Below are positions 1-7,374 of a stretch of DNA of 21,067 nucleotides, in pieces. Position 1 is the stretch's first letter, and each line of letters opens with the position of its first letter. Made by a program: the position numbers and the translations under genes. The notes under the pieces were generated by a model, which saw only the letters and a list, made by a program, of their open reading frames with translations, ran no database searches and was not told the origin of the DNA. The stretch lies in the NCBI GenBank assembly GCA_013695575.1, contig JACDAF010000391.1:1-21067 (forward strand). Reading direction: 5' to 3'. Source of the DNA: Chloroflexota bacterium (GTDB lineage Bacteria; Chloroflexota; Limnocylindria; P2-11E).

Positions 1-1
1 G

Positions 2-313
2 CGCTCCGCCGGAGGGCAGCGCGTCGTCGGGGCGGCCGAGATCTCGCGCTTGCGCCCGGCGCGGAAGGCAGATGCGCTGGCGCGTGCCCGGCAGTCGGCC
101 CGGAACCGGTTCGAGGGAGTCGTCACGCGGATCGAGAAGGACCGCGTCGCTGCCGTGGTCGAGGTGCTCGCGGGACCCCACCGTCTCGTGAGCATGCTCA
201 CAGCCGAGGCGATCGACGACCTGAAGCTGAAGGTCGGCGACCGCGCCGTCTGCGTCGTGAAGGCGACGAACGTCATCGTCGAGCTGCCCATGCGACGGGG
301 AGGTGACCGGTGA
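2..313 (+). CDS. HTH-TOBE molybdate/tungstate-responsive regulator or binding protein (5' partial)
   Basis: The open frame enters from the left edge, so the N-terminus lies outside the window. The first visible residues (AGGQRVVGAAEISRLR) look like the end of an excisionase/MerR-type helix-turn-helix, in which a wing 'GG.R...A.E..RL' is typical. The last ~70 residues, from SARNRFEGVVTRIEKD to KATNVIVELPM, form one TOBE (Mop-like) domain, a fold that binds molybdate or tungstate. HTH-TOBE proteins of this layout usually sit beside Mo/W transporters, as here: its TGA overlaps the GTG of the first tupA by four bases (GTGA, 310-313). The likely role is an oxyanion-sensing regulator or intracellular Mo/W store; this is inferred from domain and position. 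A TTG at 50 could serve as an internal start, but the HTH-like residues upstream argue that the gene is longer. Confidence 0.8.
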   Translation, partial: RSAGGQRVVGAAEISRLRPARKADALARARQSARNRFEGVVTRIEKDRVAAVVEVLAGPHRLVSMLTAEAIDDLKLKVGDRAVCVVKATNVIVELPMRRGGDR

Positions 314-1197
314 CGGCTCTCGTAGCGCTCGTCCTGCTCGTCGCGACGGCGTGCGGGGGCGGGGGCACGACCGGCGGCCGGCCGGCGTCAGCGGCAGGCC
401 CCGCCGCGACGGCGCGCCAGGACGCGGTCCCCGACCGCCCGGAGCTCCTGGTCGCGACGACGACCAGCACGCAGGACTCAGGACTCCTCGACATCCTCAT
501 CCCGGATTTCGAGCGGCGCACCGGCTACCGCGTCAAGACCACGGCGGTCGGCACCGGCGCCGCCCTGGCGATCGGGGCAAAGGGCGACGCGGACGTCGTC
601 CTGGTGCACGCCATCTCGGCAGAGCTGGCCTTCATGGCCGGCGGGAACGGCGACCGCCGGCTTCTCGTGATGCACAACGACTTCATCCTCACCGGTCCCC
701 CTTCCGATCCGGCGAAGATCAAGGGCAAGCCGATCCTCGACGGCCTGAACGCGATCGTGGCGACCGGGACACCGTTCATCTCGCGCGGCGACAAGTCCGG
801 CACGGACATCCTCGAGAAATCGCTCTTCAAGCAGGCGGGCATCACCCCGGGTGCACCCTGGTACATCGAGTCCGGCACCGGCATGGGCCAGTCGCTGACG
901 GTCGCCTCGGAGAGGAAGGCGTACATCATCACGGACCGCGCCACCTTCCTCGCCCGCCGCGGCCAGCTCGCGCTCGAGATATCGATCGAAGGCGGGGCGC
1001 CGCTCCTCAACCCATACCACGTCATCACGGTCAACACGGCGAAGTTCCCGCGCGTCAACGGGAAAGGCGCCGACGCGTTCGCCGACTACCTCGTCTCCGA
1101 GCGTGGCCAGGCGCTGATCGCCACCTTCGGCAAGGACACGTACGGGCAGCCGCTCTTCTTCGCGGACGCGGGCAAGCGGGTGGAAGATCTTCGCTGA
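310..1197 (+). CDS. tupA: TupA-type tungstate ABC transporter substrate-binding lipoprotein (copy 1)
   Basis: This 295-residue protein is the extracellular oxyanion-binding component of a tungstate (possibly molybdate) ABC importer. A short hydrophobic signal peptide ends in a lipobox-like VATAC with Cys15, so it should be lipid-anchored outside the membrane. The TupA hallmark TTTSTQDSGLLD is at residues 50-61, where Thr/Ser side chains bind the oxyanion. Further family stretches are LVMHNDFILTGPPSDPAKIKG, FISRGDKSGTD and SGTGMGQSL. The GTG start overlaps the upstream TOBE gene's stop. It is followed by a second, diverged copy and then by the permease and ATPase genes. Tungstate preference is inferred from the TTTS motif; molybdate cannot be excluded. 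Confidence 0.93.
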   Translation: MTALVALVLLVATACGGGGTTGGRPASAAGPAATARQDAVPDRPELLVATTTSTQDSGLLDILIPDFERRTGYRVKTTAVGTGAALAIGAKGDADVVLVHAISAELAFMAGGNGDRRLLVMHNDFILTGPPSDPAKIKGKPILDGLNAIVATGTPFISRGDKSGTDILEKSLFKQAGITPGAPWYIESGTGMGQSLTVASERKAYIITDRATFLARRGQLALEISIEGGAPLLNPYHVITVNTAKFPRVNGKGADAFADYLVSERGQALIATFGKDTYGQPLFFADAGKRVEDLR

Positions 1198-1225
1198 CCC
1201 GCGGCCCGCCCTCGCGCTCGCGATC

Positions 1226-2035
1226 GTGCTTTCGATCGCCCTCGCGGCCTGCGGTCCCGCCGATCGGAGGTCGGACGGGCCGGTGCGCCTGGGGGTGACA
1301 ACGACGGTCCAGGACTCGGGCCTGCTCGACGCGCTGGTGGCGGACTTCGAGCGGCGCAGCGGGCGGAAGGTGCGCGCGTCCGTTCAGGGGACGGGAGCGG
1401 TCCTGAGTCTGGCCCGTCGGGGCGACGTCGATGTCGTGCTCGTGCATGAGCCGGCCCAAGAGCTGGAGTTCATGCGCGATGGCTACGGGGCTCAGCGGGT
1501 GCTCGTCATGTACAACGACTTCGTGCTCGTCGGACCCCCGGGAGATCCCGCGCGAGTCAAGGGCCGCACCATCGTGGACGCGTTCCGTGCGATCGCCGAG
1601 TCGGGCGCGACGTTCATCTCGCGAGGTGACCGGTCCGGGACCGACGTGACCGAGAAGTCGATCTGGGCGAGAGTCGGGCTGCGCACGCGGCCTCCCTGGT
1701 ACGTCGAATCGGGCGTCGGTCAGGGCCAATCGCTCGTCGTCGCGTCCGAGCGGCGCGGCTACATGATCACCGACCGCGGCACGTTCTTCGGACGCAGCGC
1801 GACGCTCGACCTCGTGATCGTCGTGGAGCCGCTGCCGCGCCTGCCGAACGTCTACCACGCGATCACGCTTGACCCGACGAAGGTCCCGGCGGCCGACCGC
1901 GTCGCCGCGGATTCGTTCGTGGCGTACCTGCTGTCGCCGGGTGGGCAACAGCTCATCGGGGGCTTCGGCCGAGACCGCTTTGGTACGCCACTCTTCATTC
2001 CCGCGGCAGGCCTCGCCGAAGGCTCGTTGCCGTAG
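1226..2035 (+). CDS. tupA: TupA-like oxyanion-binding lipoprotein (copy 2, diverged)
   Basis: This protein of about 269 residues is homologous to its upstream neighbour along its length (DSGLLDALVADFERRSG, LVMYNDFVLVGPPGDP, FISRGDRSGTD, SGVGQGQSL). The oxyanion-binding loop reads VTTTVQDSGLLD, one residue shorter than TTTSTQDSGLLD in copy 1. The GTG at 1226 is the first usual start I can place near the gene, but it leaves only eight residues before the lipobox Cys (IALAAC, Cys9) and no positive N-region. The same frame stays open upstream and encodes ADPRPALALAI, which would complete a normal signal peptide. The true start may therefore be an unusual codon overlapping the end of copy 1. Function is extracellular tungstate/molybdate-like anion capture; altered specificity is a guess. 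Confidence 0.85.
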   Translation: MLSIALAACGPADRRSDGPVRLGVTTTVQDSGLLDALVADFERRSGRKVRASVQGTGAVLSLARRGDVDVVLVHEPAQELEFMRDGYGAQRVLVMYNDFVLVGPPGDPARVKGRTIVDAFRAIAESGATFISRGDRSGTDVTEKSIWARVGLRTRPPWYVESGVGQGQSLVVASERRGYMITDRGTFFGRSATLDLVIVVEPLPRLPNVYHAITLDPTKVPAADRVAADSFVAYLLSPGGQQLIGGFGRDRFGTPLFIPAAGLAEGSLP

Positions 2036-2038
2036 CCG

Positions 2039-2737
2039 TTGGAGCTCATCTTCGAGGGGCTGCGCGAAGCGGTCGCGCGGATCCTGACGCTCGACCGCGA
2101 CCTCCTCGAAGCCGCGTCCGCGTCCCTTGTGACGAGCGGCTCGGCGACCTCTCTCAGCGTGGTCACGGGAGTACCACTGGGGGCCGCACTTGGCCTGGGG
2201 CGGTTTCGCGGTCGCGGGCTGCTTCTGGCCCTGGCGAACACCGGCATGGGCCTGCCGCCGGTCGCGGTCGGGCTCTTCGTCGCAGTATTCATCTGGCGAA
2301 GCGGTCCGGCGGGACAGCTCGAATGGTTCTGCACGCGCCAGGCGATCATCACGGCCCAGTACCTCCTGGCCGCGCCGACGATCGTCGGACTCACGGCCGT
2401 CGCGGTGCAGAGCATCGATCCGATGATGCGCCTGCAGCTCACCGCGCTCGGCGCGACGCGGCTTCAGAGCATCGCGCTCCTCATGCGCGAATCACGGCTG
2501 CTCATCCTCACCGCCGTCATGGCGGGCTTCGGCGCGGTGATCAGTGAGATCGGCGCGTCGCTCATGGTCGGCTGCAATATCAAGGGGGACACGCGTATCC
2601 TCACGACGGCCATCGCGCTCGAGACGAGCAAGGGCGAGTTCGGCGCGGCATTCGCCCTGGCGTTCGTCCTCCTCGGCATCATCTTCGCCCTGAACGCGCT
2701 GACGACGTGGGCGCAGCAGCGGGCCAGGCCGCAATGA
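2039..2737 (+). CDS. tupB: TupB-type tungstate ABC transporter permease
   Basis: This 232-residue multi-spanning inner-membrane protein forms the channel of the Tup importer. It begins at a TTG three bases after the second tupA stop. About five or six hydrophobic segments are seen. The stretch from ALGATRLQSI to GFGAVISEIGASLMVG matches the EAA-type cytoplasmic loop that docks on the ATPase, and the end (GDTRILTTAIALETSKGEF) is typical of TupB/ModB-like permeases. Its TGA overlaps the ATG of tupC (ATGA), implying coupled translation. The length is normal for TupB. Confidence 0.93.
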   Translation: MELIFEGLREAVARILTLDRDLLEAASASLVTSGSATSLSVVTGVPLGAALGLGRFRGRGLLLALANTGMGLPPVAVGLFVAVFIWRSGPAGQLEWFCTRQAIITAQYLLAAPTIVGLTAVAVQSIDPMMRLQLTALGATRLQSIALLMRESRLLILTAVMAGFGAVISEIGASLMVGCNIKGDTRILTTAIALETSKGEFGAAFALAFVLLGIIFALNALTTWAQQRARPQ

Positions 2738-3816
2738 GTGGGACCATCCTTGAGGCCGAAGACTTCGCAGTCGCGCGCGGAGGTCGCGAGGTCGTGCGTG
2801 CACACGAGCTTCGGATCCGCGAAGGCGAGGCGCTGGCCATCCTCGGTCCGAACGGCGCCGGGAAGACCTCGCTCCTGCTCGCACTCGCGACGCTCCTCCC
2901 GTTCGCGGGGCGACTCCGCTTCAGAGGCTCCTCCATCGACCGGCCACTCGCGTTCCGCCGCCGGGTCGCCGTCGCGTTCCAGCGACCACTGCTCCTCGAT
3001 CGCTCCGTACGCGAGAACGCGGCGCTCGGCCTCGCGCTTCGCGGGGTGTCTCGGCGCGAGCGCGACCAGCGCGCGCACGACGCCCTCGTCCGACTCGGCG
3101 TCGCGCACCTCGCGGGACGCTCCGCGCGAACGCTGTCTGGAGGCGAAGCGCAACGGGTGAGCCTGGCGCGCGCGCTCGCGGTCGGGCCGGAGATCCTCTT
3201 CCTCGACGAGCCGTTCTCCGCCCTCGACGCGCCCACGCGCGAAACGCTGGTGGCCGATCTGGCGCGCGTCCTCCGGGCGCGGGGCGTGACGACGGTACTC
3301 GTGACACACGACCGCGATGAAGCGCTCTCGCTCTCCGACCGAGTCGCGATCGTCATGGGCGGCCGCCTGCGGCAGATCGGCGACGCGGCCTCGGTCTTCG
3401 CAACGCCGGTGGATTCGGAAGTCGCAGCCTTTGTCGGGGTCGAGAACGTGCTGCCGGCGCGGGTCGTGTCGGTGACCGAGGAGCTCACGACGCTCCGTGT
3501 CGCCGATCACCTGGTCGAGGTGACGGCGGATGTGCCAGCTGGGGACGACTTCCCACTCCTGTGCATCCGGCCCGACGACGTGATCATCGCGCGGGAGCCC
3601 GGTCCGACAAGCGCGCGGAACGCTCTCGCGGGGACCATCCTGCGCCTCGAGCCGATCGGCCGACGGGTGCGCGTCCTGCTCGATTGCGGCTTCCCGCTCG
3701 TCGCGCACGTGACAGTCCGCTCCGCGCGCGAGCTCGGACTGGCGGAAGGAGACGTGGTCACGGCCTCGTTCAAGGCGACGCTCCCGCACCTTCTGGCGCG
3801 ACATCGCGCGGCTTGA
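2734..3816 (+). CDS. tupC: TupC-type tungstate/molybdate ABC transporter ATPase with C-terminal TOBE
   Basis: This 360-residue cytoplasmic ATPase powers the Tup importer. Walker A GPNGAGKT is at residues 38-45, the ABC signature LSGGE at 134-138, and Walker B FLDEP at 156-160, followed by the SALD D-loop and a switch His in LVTHDRDEA. Residues ~230-360 hold a TOBE/regulatory domain (CIRPDDVIIA, NALAGTILRLEPIG), as in ModC-type ATPases, which may sense intracellular oxyanion. I chose the ATG at 2734 because it overlaps the tupB stop (ATGA); a GTG at 2707 would lie well inside tupB. Confidence 0.93.
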   Translation: MSGTILEAEDFAVARGGREVVRAHELRIREGEALAILGPNGAGKTSLLLALATLLPFAGRLRFRGSSIDRPLAFRRRVAVAFQRPLLLDRSVRENAALGLALRGVSRRERDQRAHDALVRLGVAHLAGRSARTLSGGEAQRVSLARALAVGPEILFLDEPFSALDAPTRETLVADLARVLRARGVTTVLVTHDRDEALSLSDRVAIVMGGRLRQIGDAASVFATPVDSEVAAFVGVENVLPARVVSVTEELTTLRVADHLVEVTADVPAGDDFPLLCIRPDDVIIAREPGPTSARNALAGTILRLEPIGRRVRVLLDCGFPLVAHVTVRSARELGLAEGDVVTASFKATLPHLLARHRAA

Positions 3817-3846
3817 CTTCCTGAGGCGCTGCGCTCCACTGGGCAC

Positions 3847-4323
3847 GTGATCGCGCTCGACCATCACGTGCTCGAGCTGGGCGTCCGCTGGCTGCACGTC
3901 GCCTCGATGGCGCTCATGCTCGGCGGCGCGCTGCTCCTGTGGATGTCTCTCCGCGCGCCACTGACTTCCGAGGCCGCGCCGCTGCGCGCGGCGACGACGT
4001 ACGAGGGCGCATTCTGGGCCGCGGCCGGGCTCATCGTGCTGACCGGGGTGGGAAACATCGCCGCGTTCGGGCGCGCGCTTCTGCCAGCTGAGACCGGATG
4101 GGGGGTCGCCTTCCTCTGGAAGCTCCTCGTGATCGTCGGGCTGCTCGGCGCGTCGGTCGTCCGGTCGCTGGCGGTCGCCCAGCTGGCGTCGCGGGCATCC
4201 GAGACACGGTCGATGCCCGCGACGGTCTCTCCCACGCGGGCCATCGCTCGTCTGTATGGAGTGACCGCGGGCGCGATCGCCCTGGCCGTCGCGCTCGCGG
4301 TCGTGATGGCACACGGGACGTGA
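3847..4323 (+). CDS. CopD-like four-helix membrane protein
   Basis: This 158-residue integral membrane protein starts at GTG and has four predicted helices: about residues 10-32 (VRWLHVASMALMLGGALLLW), 52-75, 87-108, and 138-155. The opening 'RWLH..SM.L..GG' resembles CopD/DUF-type small membrane proteins with a His in helix 1, a family linked in other genomes to copper or haem handling. The assignment is tentative. It lies between tupC and a second four-helix protein, and its TGA overlaps that gene's GTG (GTGA). Position in a Mo/W operon suggests a membrane role in metal or cofactor handling, but nothing in the sequence proves this. Confidence 0.72.
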   Translation: MIALDHHVLELGVRWLHVASMALMLGGALLLWMSLRAPLTSEAAPLRAATTYEGAFWAAAGLIVLTGVGNIAAFGRALLPAETGWGVAFLWKLLVIVGLLGASVVRSLAVAQLASRASETRSMPATVSPTRAIARLYGVTAGAIALAVALAVVMAHGT

Positions 4324-4835
4324 GACGAGCCGACCTCGCGTCGTGGTCGCTCGGGACGTTCCACGCGTGCGTCCTCGCTATCGCGCTCCTCGTAGTCGTG
4401 TACCGCTTGGGCGGCCTTGACGACGCGCTCGCGGGTCTCAGCACCGCGCACGGGTTTGCGCTGTTCCTCGGGCTCTGGGCCGCGACGGTCTTGACCACGA
4501 CGCGCGCGCTCGAAGCGTACCGGCGCAGCCCCGCGGCCCCAGGCGGCGATCTCGGGCCCCTCGTACCGTCTGCACTGCGCTGGGGCGCGCTGAACGGCGT
4601 CTTGTTCCTGTGGTATCTCGCGGTCACGCAGCTCGTCGCGGTACTCGCATCGCGGCCGCGTCTCGAGACGCTCATGCTCGTTCCGGCGGCCATGCCCTTC
4701 CTCACGATCGCGTCACTTGTGGCGTTCGTCGTCGGGGCGCTCGTTGGACTTGTGTTCGGCACGATCGACGTGCAGCTGCTCCGGCTGGCGCGTTCGGTCG
4801 CAGGTGCGTCGGGTGTTGAGGTGACGCGCACGTAG
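4320..4835 (+). CDS. Hypothetical four-helix integral membrane protein
   Basis: This 171-residue protein has four hydrophobic segments, near residues 10-28 (LGTFHACVLAIALLVVVYRL), 43-60, 88-108 and 118-145. The open frame extends much further upstream, but the GTG at 4320 overlaps the preceding gene's stop (GTGA) and the product then begins MRRADLASW, followed by the first helix. I therefore take this as the start; the upstream part of the frame is antisense-like coding noise. I do not recognise a named family. The layout mirrors the CopD-like neighbour, and the two may form a hetero-oligomer. The stop TAG (4833-4835) is embedded in the putative -10 of moeA. Confidence 0.75.
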   Translation: MRRADLASWSLGTFHACVLAIALLVVVYRLGGLDDALAGLSTAHGFALFLGLWAATVLTTTRALEAYRRSPAAPGGDLGPLVPSALRWGALNGVLFLWYLAVTQLVAVLASRPRLETLMLVPAAMPFLTIASLVAFVVGALVGLVFGTIDVQLLRLARSVAGASGVEVTRT

Positions 4836-4838
4836 ACT
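4833..4838 (+). promoter_or_regulatory. Putative -10 element (TAGACT) for moeA
   Basis: The hexamer TAGACT fits the TANNNT -10 consensus and lies eight bases before the moeA ATG. The same hexamer precedes the cyclodeaminase gene at 15550. It suggests an internal promoter that lets moeA-moaC-mogA be made independently of the transporter genes, with a leaderless or nearly leaderless message. No convincing -35 is visible. Confidence 0.45.
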
Positions 4839-4846
4839 CGTTCCGG

Positions 4847-6100
4847 ATGGCGACAGTCAGCGCGACGTCCGCGAAGACGGCGGACCGCTCGCTCACGGTC
4901 GACGAAGCCCTCGAGCGCATCCTCGGCGGGGTGCCGTCTCTTCCCCCGCACGAGGTCGCGCTTCTGGACGCGCTCGGCGCGGTGCTCGCCGAGGACGCCG
5001 TAGCCGTCCATGACGTCCCACCCTTCACGAACTCCGCGATGGACGGCTACGCCGTCCGTGGGGAGGACGTGGCGACCGCGCCCGCACGCCTGCGCGTGGT
5101 GGGAGACATCGCCGCAGGCGCCTACCCCAGTGAGCTGGTCGGTCCCGGCGAGGCGATGCGGATCATGACGGGCGCGCCGATGCCCGACGGTGCCGACACC
5201 GTGGTCCGTGTCGAGGACACCGACAACGGCATGGATGTCGTGACGATCAAGCGCGCAACGGAGCGGGGGCTCTCGGTCCGCGGGCGCGGCGAGGACCTGC
5301 GCGTGGGCGAGGTCGTCATCCCGCGGGGCACTGTTCTCCGGCCCGCCGAGATCGGCGTGCTCGCGACCACCGGCCGGCCACGGGTGCGCGTCGTGCGACG
5401 TCCCCGGGTCGCCGTGCTGTCGACGGGGGACGAGGTCGTCGAGCTCGACGCGCCGATCCACCCGGGACAGATCCGCGACGCGAACCGCTATTCGCTGTCG
5501 GCCGCCGTCGGAGCGGCCGGCTGCGTCGCGTGGACGCTCGGCATCGTGGGCGACACCCCGGAGGCGCTACGCGCCGCGCTGCGCGACGCGAGCTCCGCGG
5601 ACGCCGTCGTGACGAGCGGCGGAGTCTCCGTTGGCGATCACGACCACGTGAAGCCGGTCGTCAGTGAGATGGGGACGATGGACTTCTGGTCGATCGCGAT
5701 CCGGCCGGGCCGGCCGCTCGCGTTCGGCGAGCTGCGCGACGGTCCTCGCCGCGTCCCGATCTTCGGGCTGCCCGGCAACCCAGTGTCCTCGCTCCTCACC
5801 TTCGAGCTGTTCGTCCGGCCGGCGCTGCTGCGAATGGCGGGCCACGCGAACGTCGCCCGGCCGCGCGCGCGAGCGCGGCTGCTGGAGCGCGTCGACAAGC
5901 CCGCACAGCTCCGCTTCTTCGCGCGCGGGATCCACGACGCGAGCGACGACACCGTGCGGACCACCGGCCCGCAGGGTTCCGGCATCCTGCGCTCCATGTC
6001 GCTCGCGAACTGCCTCATCGATCTGCCTCCGGGCCGCGAGCGCCATGAGCCGGGCGAGACGGTCGACCTCATCCTCACGGACCAGCCGGAGGCCCGCTGA
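4847..6100 (+). CDS. moeA: MoeA molybdopterin molybdenumtransferase
   Basis: This 417-residue cytoplasmic enzyme inserts molybdate (or tungstate) into adenylylated molybdopterin, completing Mo/W cofactor. Family motifs are in the expected order: PFTNSAMDGYA at residues 59-69, a domain-2 segment with GEAMRIMTGAPMP, STGDE at 192-196, TSGGVSVGDHD beginning near 256, and GLPGNP at 307-312. A C-terminal domain IV (RARARLLERVDKP onward) completes the four-domain layout. Length is normal. The ATG start is preceded by a TAGACT -10-like hexamer rather than a Shine-Dalgarno site. Its TGA shares one base with the following ATG (TGATG), so moaC is translationally coupled. Confidence 0.95.
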   Translation: MATVSATSAKTADRSLTVDEALERILGGVPSLPPHEVALLDALGAVLAEDAVAVHDVPPFTNSAMDGYAVRGEDVATAPARLRVVGDIAAGAYPSELVGPGEAMRIMTGAPMPDGADTVVRVEDTDNGMDVVTIKRATERGLSVRGRGEDLRVGEVVIPRGTVLRPAEIGVLATTGRPRVRVVRRPRVAVLSTGDEVVELDAPIHPGQIRDANRYSLSAAVGAAGCVAWTLGIVGDTPEALRAALRDASSADAVVTSGGVSVGDHDHVKPVVSEMGTMDFWSIAIRPGRPLAFGELRDGPRRVPIFGLPGNPVSSLLTFELFVRPALLRMAGHANVARPRARARLLERVDKPAQLRFFARGIHDASDDTVRTTGPQGSGILRSMSLANCLIDLPPGRERHEPGETVDLILTDQPEAR

Positions 6101-6804
6101 TGCCATTGCCGAAGCGATACAAGAAGTGCGCGATCTGTGGCCGGCGGATCGTGCGAATGAGCGCTCACGTCCGCGATCACCGAAGTGGACGGATCGGCCG
6201 GGACGGGCGCCGGACGGACCGGACGCCCGAGGAGGCGGAGCGCCTCCGCGAGGTCAGGGGGGCGGCCGGGCGGAGCCGACGCCGCTCGCCGCCCGCGCGA
6301 AAGCACGTCGAAACCCGTCCGCGCCGCTCGACAAGGCGCGCCCTGTCGCACCTCGACACATCGGGCAACGCACGGATGGTCGACGTCGGCGCGAAGGGCG
6401 ACACCGATCGGCGCGCAGTGGCGCGCGGAAAGCTCATGCTGAGCGCGTCCACGGTCGCAGTCGTGCGCGGCGGACGCACGCCGAAGGGCGACGTCCTCGG
6501 GGCCGCGCGGATCGCGGGGATCATGGCTGCGAAGCGGACGAGCGAGCTCATCCCCCTCTGCCACCCGATCGCGCTGACGCACCTCACCGTCGTCCTCGAT
6601 GTCCAGGACGACGGGATCGTCATCGAGGCGATGGCCGCGACCACCGGGAAGACGGGTGTCGAGATGGAGGCACTCACCGCGGTCGCGGTCGCGGGCCTCA
6701 CGCTGTACGACATGCTGAAGGCGATCGAGCGCGGCGCGCGGCTGGTCGACGTCCGGCTTGTCGAGAAGCAGGGCGGCACAAGTGGTGACCTACGTCTGGA
6801 GTGA
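6100..6804 (+). CDS. moaC: MoaC cyclic pyranopterin monophosphate synthase with an N-terminal C2H2-like extension
   Basis: Residues ~82-234 are a complete MoaC, the enzyme that with MoaA makes cyclic pyranopterin monophosphate from GTP. Key sites are Lys129 (TPKGDV), His155 (PLCHP), and Asp204/Lys207 (YDMLKAI), matching the catalytic Asp/Lys pair of E. coli MoaC. The first ~81 residues are extra: CAICGRRIVRMSAHVRDH gives a C-x2-C-x9-H-x3-H pattern (Cys10, Cys13, His23, His27), then an Arg/Pro-rich linker. No ATG or GTG is seen close to the MoaC boundary (only a CTG at 6343), while the ATG at 6100 is coupled to moeA, so a true fusion is the simplest reading. An undetected frameshift or rare start remains possible. 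The TGA overlaps the mogA GTG. Confidence 0.9.
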   Translation: MPLPKRYKKCAICGRRIVRMSAHVRDHRSGRIGRDGRRTDRTPEEAERLREVRGAAGRSRRRSPPARKHVETRPRRSTRRALSHLDTSGNARMVDVGAKGDTDRRAVARGKLMLSASTVAVVRGGRTPKGDVLGAARIAGIMAAKRTSELIPLCHPIALTHLTVVLDVQDDGIVIEAMAATTGKTGVEMEALTAVAVAGLTLYDMLKAIERGARLVDVRLVEKQGGTSGDLRLE

Positions 6805-7331
6805 TCCGCGCAGCCGTGATCACCGTGAGCACGAAAGGCGCACGCGGTGAACGCCTCGATGAATCTGGGCCGGCGGTCCGCGACGCGCTGGTGGCCGCGG
6901 GGCACGAGGTGGTCTCGCAGGATCTCGTCCCGGACGATGCGGAGCGAGTCGCGATGGCCATCCTCGCGGCGACGCGTGCCGGCGCGAACGTCGTCCTGAC
7001 GTCCGGCGGCACTGGCCTCTCGCCGAACGACCTGACGCCGGAGGCCACGCGCCGGGTCATCGACCGCGAGATCCCCGGCATCGCCGAGGCGCTCCGCGCG
7101 CGATCGCTCCAAGCGACGCCGCACGGGATGCTGTCGCGTGGCGTCGCCGGAGCGCTCGGGAGCGCGCTCGTGGTGAACCTTCCCGGCTCGCCGAAGGCCG
7201 CGCGCGAGTCGCTCGAGCTGCTGCTCCCTGTCCTGCCGCACGCGGTCGAGCTGCTCGCGGGCGAGAGCGGAGAGTCGGGCCACGACCTCACCGGTCGGTC
7301 ACGAGGCCCTTCGCCCGCCGGAGGTCCGTGA
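6801..7331 (+). CDS. mogA: MogA/MoaB-type molybdopterin adenylyltransferase
   Basis: This 176-residue cytoplasmic protein activates molybdopterin by adenylylation before MoeA inserts the metal. It begins at a GTG overlapping the moaC stop (GTGA). The opening RAAVITVSTKGARGERLDESG fits the MogA/MoaB N-terminus, TSGGTGLSPND (residues 67-77) is the molybdopterin-binding loop followed by TPEAT, and NLPGSPKAA closes the active site. The ~25-residue Gly/Ser/Pro-rich C-terminal tail after LLAGESG looks disordered. MogA and MoaB cannot be firmly told apart by motif alone; partnership with MoeA favours the adenylyltransferase role. This is the last gene of the Mo/W cluster. Confidence 0.93.
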   Translation: MIRAAVITVSTKGARGERLDESGPAVRDALVAAGHEVVSQDLVPDDAERVAMAILAATRAGANVVLTSGGTGLSPNDLTPEATRRVIDREIPGIAEALRARSLQATPHGMLSRGVAGALGSALVVNLPGSPKAARESLELLLPVLPHAVELLAGESGESGHDLTGRSRGPSPAGGP

Positions 7332-7362
7332 CGCGCTCACCCGTGGAGGCGCTGGCGCTCGC

Positions 7363-7368
7363 TAGTCT
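7363..7368 (+). promoter_or_regulatory. Putative -10 element (TAGTCT) giving a leaderless AI-2E-family mRNA
   Basis: TAGTCT fits TANNNT and ends exactly six bases before the ATG at 7375. With the usual -10 to +1 distance, transcription would begin at the A of the start codon. There is no Shine-Dalgarno site in the 43-base gap after mogA, which agrees with leaderless translation. Confidence 0.5.
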
Positions 7369-7374
7369 TCGGCC

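Noticed and set aside
2707..2733. Upstream GTG (2707) as the start of tupC.
   Set aside because: It lies 30 bases inside tupB, while ATG 2734 overlaps the tupB stop in the usual ATGA form.
3813..3841. TTGACT near the end of tupC, considered as a -35 for the CopD-like gene.
   Set aside because: No TANNNT hexamer occurs 16-18 bases downstream, and the gene fits the operon.
2464..4314. A 616-codon minus-strand frame opposite tupB, tupC and the CopD-like gene.
   Set aside because: It is antisense to strongly supported genes and shows only charged low-complexity sequence.
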